NCBI GenBank assembly: GCA_041589455.1
Contig: JBFHVQ010000109.1
Location: forward strand, 1-6,877
Length of the DNA stretch: 6,877 nucleotides
Source of the DNA: SZUA-229 sp041589455
GTDB taxonomy: Bacteria; Pseudomonadota; Gammaproteobacteria; SZUA-229
Direction: 5' to 3'
Shown here: positions 1-5,707 of the stretch, piece after piece
How positions within the stretch are numbered: the first letter of the stretch is position 1
Layout of the letters: every line of letters starts with the position of its first letter
Notes under the pieces: model-generated
The model's input: the letters and a program-made list of their open reading frames with translations, nothing else
Told to the model about the DNA's origin: nothing
Database searches by the model: none
Made by a program: the position numbers and the translations under genes

Positions 1-69
1 AATGTCAACAAACAATTTATAAGAATATTTTTTATTGCTTAATTGCCTTTTCGTGGTGGATATACGGAA

Positions 70-1092
70 CTAATTAAGATTGAGGTTATGGTAGCTTTCA
101 CTGATTTTTTCATTAAGTGATTGATTTTTATATATTTCAAGTGTTTCCAGTAAGGTCGCCTGCCAACTGATCTCCGGATCATAGCCAAGCTGTTGTCGAG
201 CATCATTCAGACTAATATCGGGTGATTTAAGCATGTCGATCATGGCGGTCGTCATCAAGGTATGTTGATTATGCTGACGAAGCTTGCCCTGAAACCAGAG
301 TAAAGGGCTCGCCAGGCTAGCTGGCAGTCCCCAGCTCATTGGGGCAGATTGGCATTGTTGCTGGATAAAACTCATTACATCTGAGTGGCTTGGCACCTCG
401 GGACCGGTAATATTGATACAGCTATAATTTGCCTCTAGGGGTGCCAGTGCGGCCCGACTAAAGGCCTGCCCGATATCTCTGCCATCAACCAGTGGAAGGT
501 GGCCCATTGGACCTGTGATATAAGGAAGAGAGGAGTAGCTGTCACGACTCAGTAACAACGGTAGAAGCCCCATATTGAGTCGTCTACCGGAATATATTCC
601 GAGTCTTAGATTAATAAACTGGCAGCGACTATCATGATAGTTTCGTAGGTAATCTTCCACCGCGATCAGGCAATTAATCATTGGCCAGTAAGCCCTCGGC
701 TGGCCGCTGGCCGCAGACAGATTTCTTTGCCCGCTACGGGCGACAAACAGGCTGCTGAGATTTACAAAGCGGCTAACACGCCATTCGATGGCATGGTTAA
801 TCAGATCCAGTGTTGGTTCAAGGTACGCTTTGTTGCAGGTATCTCCACTGTCTTCAAAACTGCTCCAACCCGCTGCATGACAGATAATATCTATACCGGT
901 CAGTACTCGATCCAGGTAATCTGGGTCACGCAAATCTCCTTCTCGAACCTCTCCGGTATAGCTGGAAACCAGTTGTTTGCGGTTACGACAAGCAGCTACC
1001 ACCTGAACATCTGGGTGATTAATACTGGCAAGTGCCTCGAGAATATGGCTGCCTACAAAACCTGTAGCGCCGGTAACCAGAATTTTTGCGAT
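70..1092 (-). CDS. Extended SDR / NAD-dependent epimerase-dehydratase-like protein with non-AUG start
   Basis: This encodes about 340 residues in the extended short-chain dehydrogenase/reductase class, cytoplasmic and probably NAD(P)-binding. With the start proposed here the N-terminus reads (M)AKILVTGATGFVG, which carries the TGxxGxxG dinucleotide motif at residues 7-14. It is followed by GDLRD (about 52-56), CHAAGW (71-76), NLSS (111-114) and LVDGRDIGQA (201-210), all at the usual places for the family. The nearest conventional start is GTG at 1002-1000, which would remove the first strand and the whole glycine motif. The frame stays open upstream to a TAA at 1146-1144 and contains no ATG, GTG or TTG there. 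ATC at 1092-1090 is where the family start should be, and AAAGGA lies 7 nt upstream of it. Y135 is followed by W-P-M-I, so the catalytic Lys of YxxxK is absent, and the substrate is unknown. The gene lies 77 nt downstream of the GGDEF gene on the same strand. Confidence 0.85.
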   Translation of the reverse strand: MAKILVTGATGFVGSHILEALASINHPDVQVVAACRNRKQLVSSYTGEVREGDLRDPDYLDRVLTGIDIICHAAGWSSFEDSGDTCNKAYLEPTLDLINHAIEWRVSRFVNLSSLFVARSGQRNLSAASGQPRAYWPMINCLIAVEDYLRNYHDSRCQFINLRLGIYSGRRLNMGLLPLLLSRDSYSSLPYITGPMGHLPLVDGRDIGQAFSRAALAPLEANYSCINITGPEVPSHSDVMSFIQQQCQSAPMSWGLPASLASPLLWFQGKLRQHNQHTLMTTAMIDMLKSPDISLNDARQQLGYDPEISWQATLLETLEIYKNQSLNEKISESYHNLNLN

Positions 1093-1105
1093 GTTCCTGT
1101 CCTTT
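1090..1105 (-). promoter_or_regulatory. Ribosome binding site that decides an ATC start
   Basis: Read on the minus strand, AAAGGA (1105-1100) is followed by a 7 nt spacer and then ATC (1092-1090), which begins the frame of the dehydrogenase-like protein. The spacing is ideal for a Shine-Dalgarno sequence. The encoded N-terminus from this codon matches the normal start of an extended SDR. A single base change or sequencing error from ATG to ATC would explain the same picture. Confidence 0.6.
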
Positions 1106-1122
1106 GATATCGATATATTTTT

Positions 1123-1128
1123 ATTATA
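1123..1128 (-). promoter_or_regulatory. Candidate -10 element for the SDR-like gene
   Basis: The minus strand reads TATAAT, a perfect sigma70 -10 hexamer, 30 nt upstream of the proposed ATC start. It would give a short leader that still includes the Shine-Dalgarno sequence. No convincing -35 hexamer sits 16-18 nt upstream, where the sequence is close to ATCACT. The surrounding region is AT-rich, so a chance match is possible. If real, it gives the gene a promoter separate from the upstream GGDEF gene. Confidence 0.35.
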
Positions 1129-1169
1129 TGTGATTCTAACCGATTAGTGATTTGGTGATGCAGCACCTT

Positions 1170-2282
1170 TTAGTAGAAAATATACTGATCTCGGCCATTT
1201 TCCTTGGCCTGATATAGTGCGTTATCTGCTTTATCCAGTAGATCCTTGAGGTCGTCATCAGAGTGCTCAGATACATAAATTCCAATACTGGTGGTGATAT
1301 AAATGTTTTGTTTATCAGTGTGTATAGCAGTATCAGAGATTGCGTTTTTAATACGAGTTGCGAGATGTATGGCGGCATCTTTATTCGAATAAGGCGCCAG
1401 CAGAATAAACTCTTCACCACCGAAACGGCCCAGAATATCTATATCTCGAATACAGCGTTTGATGCGTTGTGCCGCTTCCTCAAGAACATGGTCACCAATG
1501 ACATGGCCGTAGTTGTCATTGACCTGTTTGAAATGATCAAGGTCTATAAATAATAACGATATCGGGTAGTCATTGCGCCTGGCAATATTGAGTTGTGATT
1601 GAGCTAGAGATGTAAACCAATCACGATTGTTGATATGAGTTAGTGGGTCGAGGCGACTTTTCTGTTCCAGTTCAAGTCGGCTTTGCTCCAGGTCTTTGAT
1701 AGTTTTGTGAAGGTGCTGGTTGGCTGATTGTAATTGCTCGGTTTGCTCGTCAATAATCTGTTGAAGGTGTTGCTGGATATTGTAACGATCATACTCAGTT
1801 GAAATCCGCTGAGCCAGGAAATCGATGATCTCAATCATAAAGCCTTTTTGATTCATAGGCTTATCATCAAGAACAACCAATAGTCCAAGGAGGTCGCCTT
1901 TCTGTCCAAGTAAGGGAGTACCCGCATAGGATTCTATGCCCATGTCTTTCAGTAAGGTGTCATCGGGAAATTTTTCAGTCACATTTTTATCATGTACACA
2001 GACGCGATCACCACTCATAACAATTTCGCAGGGGGTAGATGCCAGTTGATAACTAAAATTGTCCAGATAGTAGTGATTTCCCCAGACAGCATCAGTTTGG
2101 ATGGTATCAGGTGCTTCTGGGTTAGCATGTCCTACAAAGACATATTTTACATCCAATGCTGTGGCAATGTTCTTGACTATTTCAGTGAGGTAGTCAAGAC
2201 CGCTAACTGACTGGTCTATATAGAGAATCTGGCGAAGTATCTCAAGGGTCTGTTTTATTGATGGCTCGTTAGGGACTTGCAT
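1170..2282 (-). CDS. GAF-GGDEF diguanylate cyclase
   Basis: This 370-residue protein is predicted to make cyclic di-GMP from two GTP. It has no signal peptide or membrane segment, so it should be cytoplasmic. Residues about 20-160 form a GAF-type sensory domain; the stretch around MGIESYAGTPLLG and LLGLLVVLDD is typical. Residues about 165-210 are rich in Gln, Glu and Leu and look like a coiled-coil linker of the kind that transmits dimer changes. The GGDEF domain spans about 210-368: DPLTHINNR (212-220), FIDLDHFKQVND (245-256), the active-site GGEEF (288-292), and RDID (279-282) five residues before it, which matches the RxxD product-inhibition site. All key residues are present, so the enzyme should be active and feedback-inhibited. 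No EAL or HD-GYP domain is attached. The ATG at 2282 has only a weak, distant CAGG upstream, but the N-terminus fits the family. Confidence 0.95.
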   Translation of the reverse strand: MQVPNEPSIKQTLEILRQILYIDQSVSGLDYLTEIVKNIATALDVKYVFVGHANPEAPDTIQTDAVWGNHYYLDNFSYQLASTPCEIVMSGDRVCVHDKNVTEKFPDDTLLKDMGIESYAGTPLLGQKGDLLGLLVVLDDKPMNQKGFMIEIIDFLAQRISTEYDRYNIQQHLQQIIDEQTEQLQSANQHLHKTIKDLEQSRLELEQKSRLDPLTHINNRDWFTSLAQSQLNIARRNDYPISLLFIDLDHFKQVNDNYGHVIGDHVLEEAAQRIKRCIRDIDILGRFGGEEFILLAPYSNKDAAIHLATRIKNAISDTAIHTDKQNIYITTSIGIYVSEHSDDDLKDLLDKADNALYQAKENGRDQYIFY

Positions 2283-2528
2283 AGTAGATGAAACCTGAAT
2301 GACTATAGAGCTGTTTGTTCTCTCCTGTCCAACGTGATATAGGCTGATACATACCTAAATCGTTGATCAGTAGTATAGACCAAATTCCTTAATGCCATTC
2401 AGTTGTTCGGATGAGTGCTGCAAGTTTCTGCAGGATTTCTCACGGCTTGTTTAATTGATGAACTGAAACAGAAAATCTTAGTCTTCGATATCCAGGTTGA
2501 TGTATTATTAGCGTATTATGAATAGCCT

Positions 2529-2540
2529 ATCAATATTGAT
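2529..2540. promoter_or_regulatory. Perfect 12 bp palindrome, possible operator
   Basis: ATCAATATTGAT is identical to its reverse complement. It lies in the non-coding stretch between the divergent GGDEF gene and the small plus-strand gene, about 100 bp before the latter's start. The extended half-site TTGATG appears at 2455-2460, 2497-2502, 2536-2541 and 2572-2577. It is not a canonical FNR box, because the half-sites point the wrong way and have no 4 nt spacer. The binding protein, if any, is unknown. Confidence 0.3.
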
Positions 2541-2561
2541 GGTTATATCGAACAATGTATG

Positions 2562-2598
2562 AGTCTCTGTGTTGATGATCAAACACAGGGGCTTTTTT
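2562..2598 (+). terminator. Rho-independent terminator-like hairpin upstream of the orphan gene
   Basis: On the plus strand the arm 2562-2573 pairs with 2582-2593 (12 bp including two G-U pairs) around an 8 nt loop, GATGATCA. It is followed by an uninterrupted run of six T (2593-2598), the first of which is the last base of the stem. The minus strand has no T tract after the hairpin, so the signal is for rightward transcription. No protein gene precedes it on the plus strand within the window. It therefore either ends a short untranslated RNA or acts as an attenuator in the leader of the gene at 2643. Confidence 0.65.
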
Positions 2599-2642
2599 AT
2601 CTTATAGTTAGAGAATGTGAGTTTAGAAGCAGGTTAATTATT

Positions 2643-2975
2643 ATGCCAAGACCCCCAGTAAACCCAGCACAAGACTTCAAGTATCCTGGTATCGATGAAG
2701 ATAAGTTCGGTGGAATGACGAACAGCGGTAAAATAATTCGCGATGCATATGTGTTTGAAATTATAGAAGAAACAGAAACCTGTAAGGGATGGACACTGGC
2801 GGGGCTGGAAGCTTTGGAGCATAAGGTTAATGCCGAGTGGGATAAATACGGCTGTATGGTAAGCGGCTTGCCTGAAGCATTATTTGAACGTCATAAGCGT
2901 ATCCATGGTGATGCTATTAAAAAAGCCCGTGAGCTTGGCTGGAATGGCGAATTTGAAATGTCGAATGATGACTAA
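2643..2975 (+). CDS. Small conserved-looking protein of unknown function
   Basis: This 110-residue soluble protein is not one I recognise, and it has no signal peptide or membrane segment. It opens with a Pro-rich stretch (MPRPPVNP) and a segment DFKYPGIDEDKFGGMT (11-26). The remainder is probably mostly helical and rich in charged and Trp residues: W50, W66, the series LFERHKRIHGDAIKKA (80-95), and an acidic tail ending SNDD. Two cysteines (47 and 71) are not arranged as a metal site. The ATG at 2643 is preferred because AGG lies 9 nt upstream. An in-frame ATG at 2559 would put the terminator-like hairpin inside the coding region and add an atypical N-terminus. It is the only plus-strand gene and is divergent from the GGDEF gene. 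The even codon use and the ordered hydrophobic and charged pattern suggest a real gene. Confidence 0.7.
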   Translation: MPRPPVNPAQDFKYPGIDEDKFGGMTNSGKIIRDAYVFEIIEETETCKGWTLAGLEALEHKVNAEWDKYGCMVSGLPEALFERHKRIHGDAIKKARELGWNGEFEMSNDD

Positions 2976-2987
2976 ACATGCTTTGAG

Positions 2988-3008
2988 TGGAGGAGTGGCA
3001 GTCCTCTA
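2988..3008 (+). other. Stem-loop just after the orphan gene
   Basis: TGGAGGA and TCCTCTA pair over 7 bp, with one G-U pair, around the loop GTGGCAG. The stem begins 12 nt after the TAA of the small plus-strand gene. No T tract follows, so it is not a classical terminator. It may protect the 3' end or form part of a Rho-dependent end. Confidence 0.3.
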
Positions 3009-3081
3009 ACGCATTCTATCGTTCTTAAAGTTAAAGCGTGTTAGTAAACGTAACAGGCTTTTGTAAAGACTATACATGCCA

Positions 3082-3101
3082 TGGCAAGCTTTGGGTTGCC
3101 A
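3082..3101. repeat. Short inverted repeat
   Basis: TGGCAA and TTGCCA are perfect 6 bp complements separated by 8 nt (GCTTTGGG). Neither strand has an adjacent T tract. It lies in the gene-free stretch, and its function is unknown. Confidence 0.3.
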
Positions 3102-3110
3102 GTTCAAAGA

Positions 3111-3167
3111 CCATTATTAGGTAGTGGGATTTCGTGATTACTCCTAATTATTCCTAACTACCAATGG
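3111..3167. repeat. Imperfect long inverted repeat
   Basis: The left arm is CCATT, then ATTA, then GGTAGT (3111-3125). It is complementary to ACTACCAATGG (3157-3167) apart from the 4 nt ATTA bulge. The 31 nt between the arms contains the near-repeat CTCCTAATTA / TTCCTAACTA. This could be a weak transcript-end structure or the relic of a small mobile element. No target-site duplication was identified. Confidence 0.3.
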
Positions 3168-3398
3168 TTATTTTAATTACCCATCTTATGAAACGAAATG
3201 TCAGCTATTGCAAACAGCTGCTTAAATATCTCTTCTTGAGAAAGATATCCACTACCATCTTCAGCCTTTCAGTATCGACGCCCGTATGGCTCATTGACTC
3301 AGACTTTTTGGGTTTGTTTGCTTTAACCAGACTTAAGTAAGCATAAATGTGAAGTTGAGATTGATTATAAAAGGACGAGCTATACAGCAAAGACTTAA

Positions 3399-3422
3399 CT
3401 TTAAGTGTTGAAAAACTTAAAG
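3399..3422 (-). repeat. Perfect 8 bp inverted repeat downstream of the kinase gene
   Basis: CTTTAAGT (3399-3406) and ACTTAAAG (3415-3422) are exact complements around an 8 nt loop. The repeat starts about 23 nt past the histidine kinase stop on the minus strand, where a terminator for the cluster would be expected. The stem is AT-rich and no clear T tract follows it on the minus strand, so termination by this element alone would be weak. Confidence 0.3.
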
Positions 3423-3444
3423 CAAATGATGCTAACTTATATAT

Positions 3445-4926
3445 TTAAGTTGATGCCAGAGTAAAGTTAAACTGCGCCCCCTCATGAGGTGTACTTTCAA
3501 CCCATATTTTTTGCTGGTGTAATTCAATAATCTTTTTCACGATACATAATCCAAGTCCAGCGTGGCCATCGGTTCTCTCAGGTGTATGTGCCTGATGAAA
3601 TCGTTCAAATACCAGTGACTGCTGAGATTTATCAATGCCGCAGCCTTGATCGCAAACTCTGATGGTGAGGCTACCATCTTCAGGAGCTTTAATCTGGATA
3701 TTAATGGTGCTGTTTTGTGGGCTGTAGTCGATAGCATTATTGATCAGGTTATCGAGAACACGTTCGATTAAACCCAGGTCAGCATAGACTTGAGGATTTT
3801 CGCTTTCTGAATGGATATTCAGCTGAATGTTTTTTGACTGTGTCTGGATCTGAAATTTATTTAAGACATCATATATTAATTCCAGTAGTGGGAAATTTTC
3901 CATTACGGGCTGCTTTTCCCTGGCATCCAGTTTAGCTAACTCCAGCAATCCATCAATCAGAGTTTGTAAACCTTTTGACTGCTTTTTTGCCGTTTCAAGA
4001 TAACTTTTTTTCTGAGTGTCTGTCAGAGAGCTATATTTTAGTGTGATTGTTTCAAGGTAACCCTGTACCGATGCCAACGGTGTTCTCAGATCGTGTGAGA
4101 TATTGGCGATCATTTCACGGCGTAGAGTATCTTGTTGTTTTAAAGCACCCCATTGCTGTTGAATATGGTTTGCCATATTGGCAATGTTATTCTGAAGCTC
4201 GCTAATTTCATCCCTGGTTTGCGACAGATTTTTTTGAGGTTCAATATGTCCTGAGAAATCATTAGCTACATAATTAAATACCATACGTTGCAGTTTGTTC
4301 AGGCGACGGGTTATTCTGTAAAAAAAATACAGGCCCAGTAATAAACCTAAAAACAGGCTACCAGTGATAACGATTCCACCCAGATGGATAGTCATATTCT
4401 GAGACTGTTTGTTAATAGCCTCACTTAGCTGTTCGCTCTGTAAAACCACATAAAGATAGCCCTCAGGATTATCTGAATCAGGTATTGGTGTAACGGAAAA
4501 AGGTTTTTTAGAATCATGGGAGCGAGGATCATCCCCGGGTATAGGCACCGATGCGTTCTGCTTCAACTGCTGGGTAATAGGAGGCAGACGAACGCTGTTG
4601 CGTTTGACTTTGCCAGGTTCAGCGGAGTAGGCGAGGATATTACCAGCAAGATCCAGATAATATATTTCGATGCTTGGGTTAATCGTCATATACTGCATAA
4701 ACGTTTCTTTCATGGCTTTTATATCAATCTTTCCCTGACGCACAATCTTTCTATCATTTACCAGGTTTTGTGCCAGGTCCTGGTTAATAAGTTGTCGACT
4801 GGACTGGGTAATTTGTTGATACATATAATAGGCAAAAATGGTATAGGAAAGCCCTACAACCAGTAAAATGAGTGCCAGGCCAGCAGCCATTTTGAAATAC
4901 AGACTATGATAAAAGTGATGTTTCAT
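3445..4926 (-). CDS. Membrane-bound sensor histidine kinase
   Basis: This 493-residue protein has the layout of a classical inner-membrane sensor kinase. The first transmembrane helix is at about 13-36, an extracytoplasmic sensing region at about 37-179, and the second helix at about 180-203. A HAMP linker (about 204-258) follows, then HisKA with ISHDLRTPL and phospho-acceptor H278, and the ATPase domain at about 380-490. The N box is NLINNA (393-398), the G1 box DQGCGI (426-431), the F box FERFH (440-444) and the G2 box GLGL (457-460), so all catalytic boxes are intact. The sensing region contains IYYLDLAGNILAYS (88-101), reminiscent of PAS-like or Cache-like sensor folds, and the ligand is unknown. 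The gene follows its partner regulator by 14 nt, with no obvious Shine-Dalgarno sequence, which suggests translational coupling. It should autophosphorylate and pass phosphate to the regulator encoded upstream. The protein ends just after the ATPase domain, so it looks complete. Confidence 0.95.
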   Translation of the reverse strand: MKHHFYHSLYFKMAAGLALILLVVGLSYTIFAYYMYQQITQSSRQLINQDLAQNLVNDRKIVRQGKIDIKAMKETFMQYMTINPSIEIYYLDLAGNILAYSAEPGKVKRNSVRLPPITQQLKQNASVPIPGDDPRSHDSKKPFSVTPIPDSDNPEGYLYVVLQSEQLSEAINKQSQNMTIHLGGIVITGSLFLGLLLGLYFFYRITRRLNKLQRMVFNYVANDFSGHIEPQKNLSQTRDEISELQNNIANMANHIQQQWGALKQQDTLRREMIANISHDLRTPLASVQGYLETITLKYSSLTDTQKKSYLETAKKQSKGLQTLIDGLLELAKLDAREKQPVMENFPLLELIYDVLNKFQIQTQSKNIQLNIHSESENPQVYADLGLIERVLDNLINNAIDYSPQNSTINIQIKAPEDGSLTIRVCDQGCGIDKSQQSLVFERFHQAHTPERTDGHAGLGLCIVKKIIELHQQKIWVESTPHEGAQFNFTLAST

Positions 4927-4943
4927 TTTAGAATTTCATTTTA
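4921..4943 (-). repeat. Tandem duplication across the regulator stop and kinase start
   Basis: On the minus strand TAAAATGAAA occurs twice with a 13 nt period (4943-4934 and 4930-4921), separated by TTC. The first copy contains the regulator's TAA stop and the second contains the kinase's ATG. Between them is a four-codon frame, ATG AAA TTC TAA, one base before the kinase start. It probably arose by local slippage and may keep terminating ribosomes near the kinase start. Confidence 0.7.
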
Positions 4944-5648
4944 ATGTGAGGAGGCAATAAATTGATAGCCGACACCCCAGACAGTTTTAATATATTGCGG
5001 TGTTCGTGGATCTGTTTCCAGTTTGCTACGCAGACGATTAATGTGAGAATTCACAGTGTGTTCATAACCTTCGTGGCCATAACCCCAGACTTGGTCCAGT
5101 AACTGGCTACGCTCAAATACCTGGCCAGGGTGCCGAGCAAAAAATACCAGCAGGTCAAATTCTTTTGCGGTGAGTTCGAGTTTCTGTTGTTGACGAATGA
5201 CTTCCCGGTTTTGCGTATTGATCTGAAGGCCACAGAACTGAAGTTGTTGTGGTTCAGACTCGGGGTTTTTCATTGCATTCTGGCGACGAATTAAAGCTTT
5301 AACACGGGCAATCATTTCGAGCAGGCTAAAGGGCTTGGTGAGATAGTCATCAGCACCCAGTTCCAAACCCAGCACCCGATCTACTTCTGATGAGCGTGAA
5401 GTTAGCATAAGTATTGGTACGTAATTCTGACATTCACTGCGTACTTTTTTACATATTTCCAGACCATCCATGTCGGGTAACATGATATCGAGAATAATCA
5501 GATCATAGGAATTCTGTTTGATTGCTGACCAGCCATGAAAGCCGTTATGATAGGTGTCTAGATGGATGCCAATATCAGTCAGGTGCAGGCTGACTAAATC
5601 AGAAATATCCTTATTATCCTCGATCAGAATGACGTGCTTATTATTCAT
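4941..5648 (-). CDS. OmpR/PhoB-family response regulator
   Basis: This 235-residue cytoplasmic transcription factor has two domains. The receiver domain (about 4-120) has acidic pair E10/D11, phospho-acceptor D54 in IILDIMLPD, switch residue T83 and K105 in LTKPF, all of the expected kinds. A short linker (about 121-136) leads to a winged-helix DNA-binding domain (about 137-232) with ELTAKEFDLL (158-167), the recognition region TVNSHINRLRSKLE (198-211) and the wing ending VWGVGYQF. Its length is normal for the family. It is paired with the histidine kinase 14 nt downstream, its probable phosphate donor. The ATG at 5648 is the only sensible start because the receiver begins at once. The sequence before it has no Shine-Dalgarno motif and lies only 9 nt from a stable hairpin, so translation or transcription through this junction may be restrained. 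The target promoters are not shown, but the adjacent spondin genes are obvious candidates. Confidence 0.96.
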   Translation of the reverse strand: MNNKHVILIEDNKDISDLVSLHLTDIGIHLDTYHNGFHGWSAIKQNSYDLIILDIMLPDMDGLEICKKVRSECQNYVPILMLTSRSSEVDRVLGLELGADDYLTKPFSLLEMIARVKALIRRQNAMKNPESEPQQLQFCGLQINTQNREVIRQQQKLELTAKEFDLLVFFARHPGQVFERSQLLDQVWGYGHEGYEHTVNSHINRLRSKLETDPRTPQYIKTVWGVGYQFIASSH

Positions 5649-5657
5649 TGTCTACAA

Positions 5658-5688
5658 AAGCTGCTCAAGGCTCCCCCCTGAACAGCTT
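5658..5688 (-). terminator. Terminator or attenuator between the spondin and two-component genes
   Basis: Minus-strand arms of 13 nt (5688-5676 and 5670-5658) pair around the loop GGGAG, and the T's at the end of the stem run on to a TTTTG. Two positions pair only on the minus strand, as G-U, and would be mismatches on the plus strand, which favours leftward transcription. The U tract is short, so read-through into the regulator gene is likely. The hairpin begins 19 nt after the lipoprotein gene's stop and ends 9 nt before the regulator's ATG. Confidence 0.55.
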
Positions 5689-5707
5689 ACTCCTGTTGTC
5701 GTTTAAC

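Larger units (their letters stand above)
2976..3444. other. Gene-free stretch of about 470 bp between convergent genes
   Basis: This lies between the stop of the small plus-strand gene and the stop of the histidine kinase gene, so it should hold 3' ends and no promoter is required. I see no supportable protein gene, tRNA or other RNA gene. It contains several short inverted repeats, listed separately, and a concentration of ACTTAA/TTAAGT words at 3331-3450. A minus-strand open frame at 3205-3444 is in phase with the kinase after its stop, but it lacks a credible start and a recognisable domain. Confidence 0.6.

Noticed and set aside
727..1107. A 126-codon plus-strand frame opposite the SDR-like gene.
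   Set aside because: The minus strand encodes a coherent Rossmann-fold protein with all early motifs. The plus-strand translation has no family features.
2529..2582. An FNR/CRP-type box, suggested by TTGAT and ATCAA words.
   Set aside because: An FNR box needs TTGAT, four bases, then ATCAA. Here the inward-facing pair has a one-base spacer and the palindrome has the half-sites reversed.
2559..2642. Use of the ATG at 2559 as the start of the small plus-strand gene.
   Set aside because: It would put the terminator-like hairpin and its T tract inside the coding region, and the added 28 residues look unlike the rest. The ATG at 2643 has an AGG at suitable distance.
2283..2642. A cyclic di-GMP riboswitch before the small gene, suggested by the adjacent cyclase.
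   Set aside because: The conserved core sequences of the known classes were not found; only the terminal hairpin is clear.
3205..3444. A 79-codon minus-strand frame directly in phase after the histidine kinase stop codon, possible read-through extension or small gene.
   Set aside because: The kinase already ends cleanly after its ATPase domain. The extension has only a TTG as an early possible start, no ribosome site and no recognisable domain. A chance open frame of this size is plausible.
4516..4866. A 116-codon plus-strand frame opposite the kinase sensing region.
   Set aside because: It lies wholly antisense to a well-supported coding region and has no recognisable domain or ribosome site.
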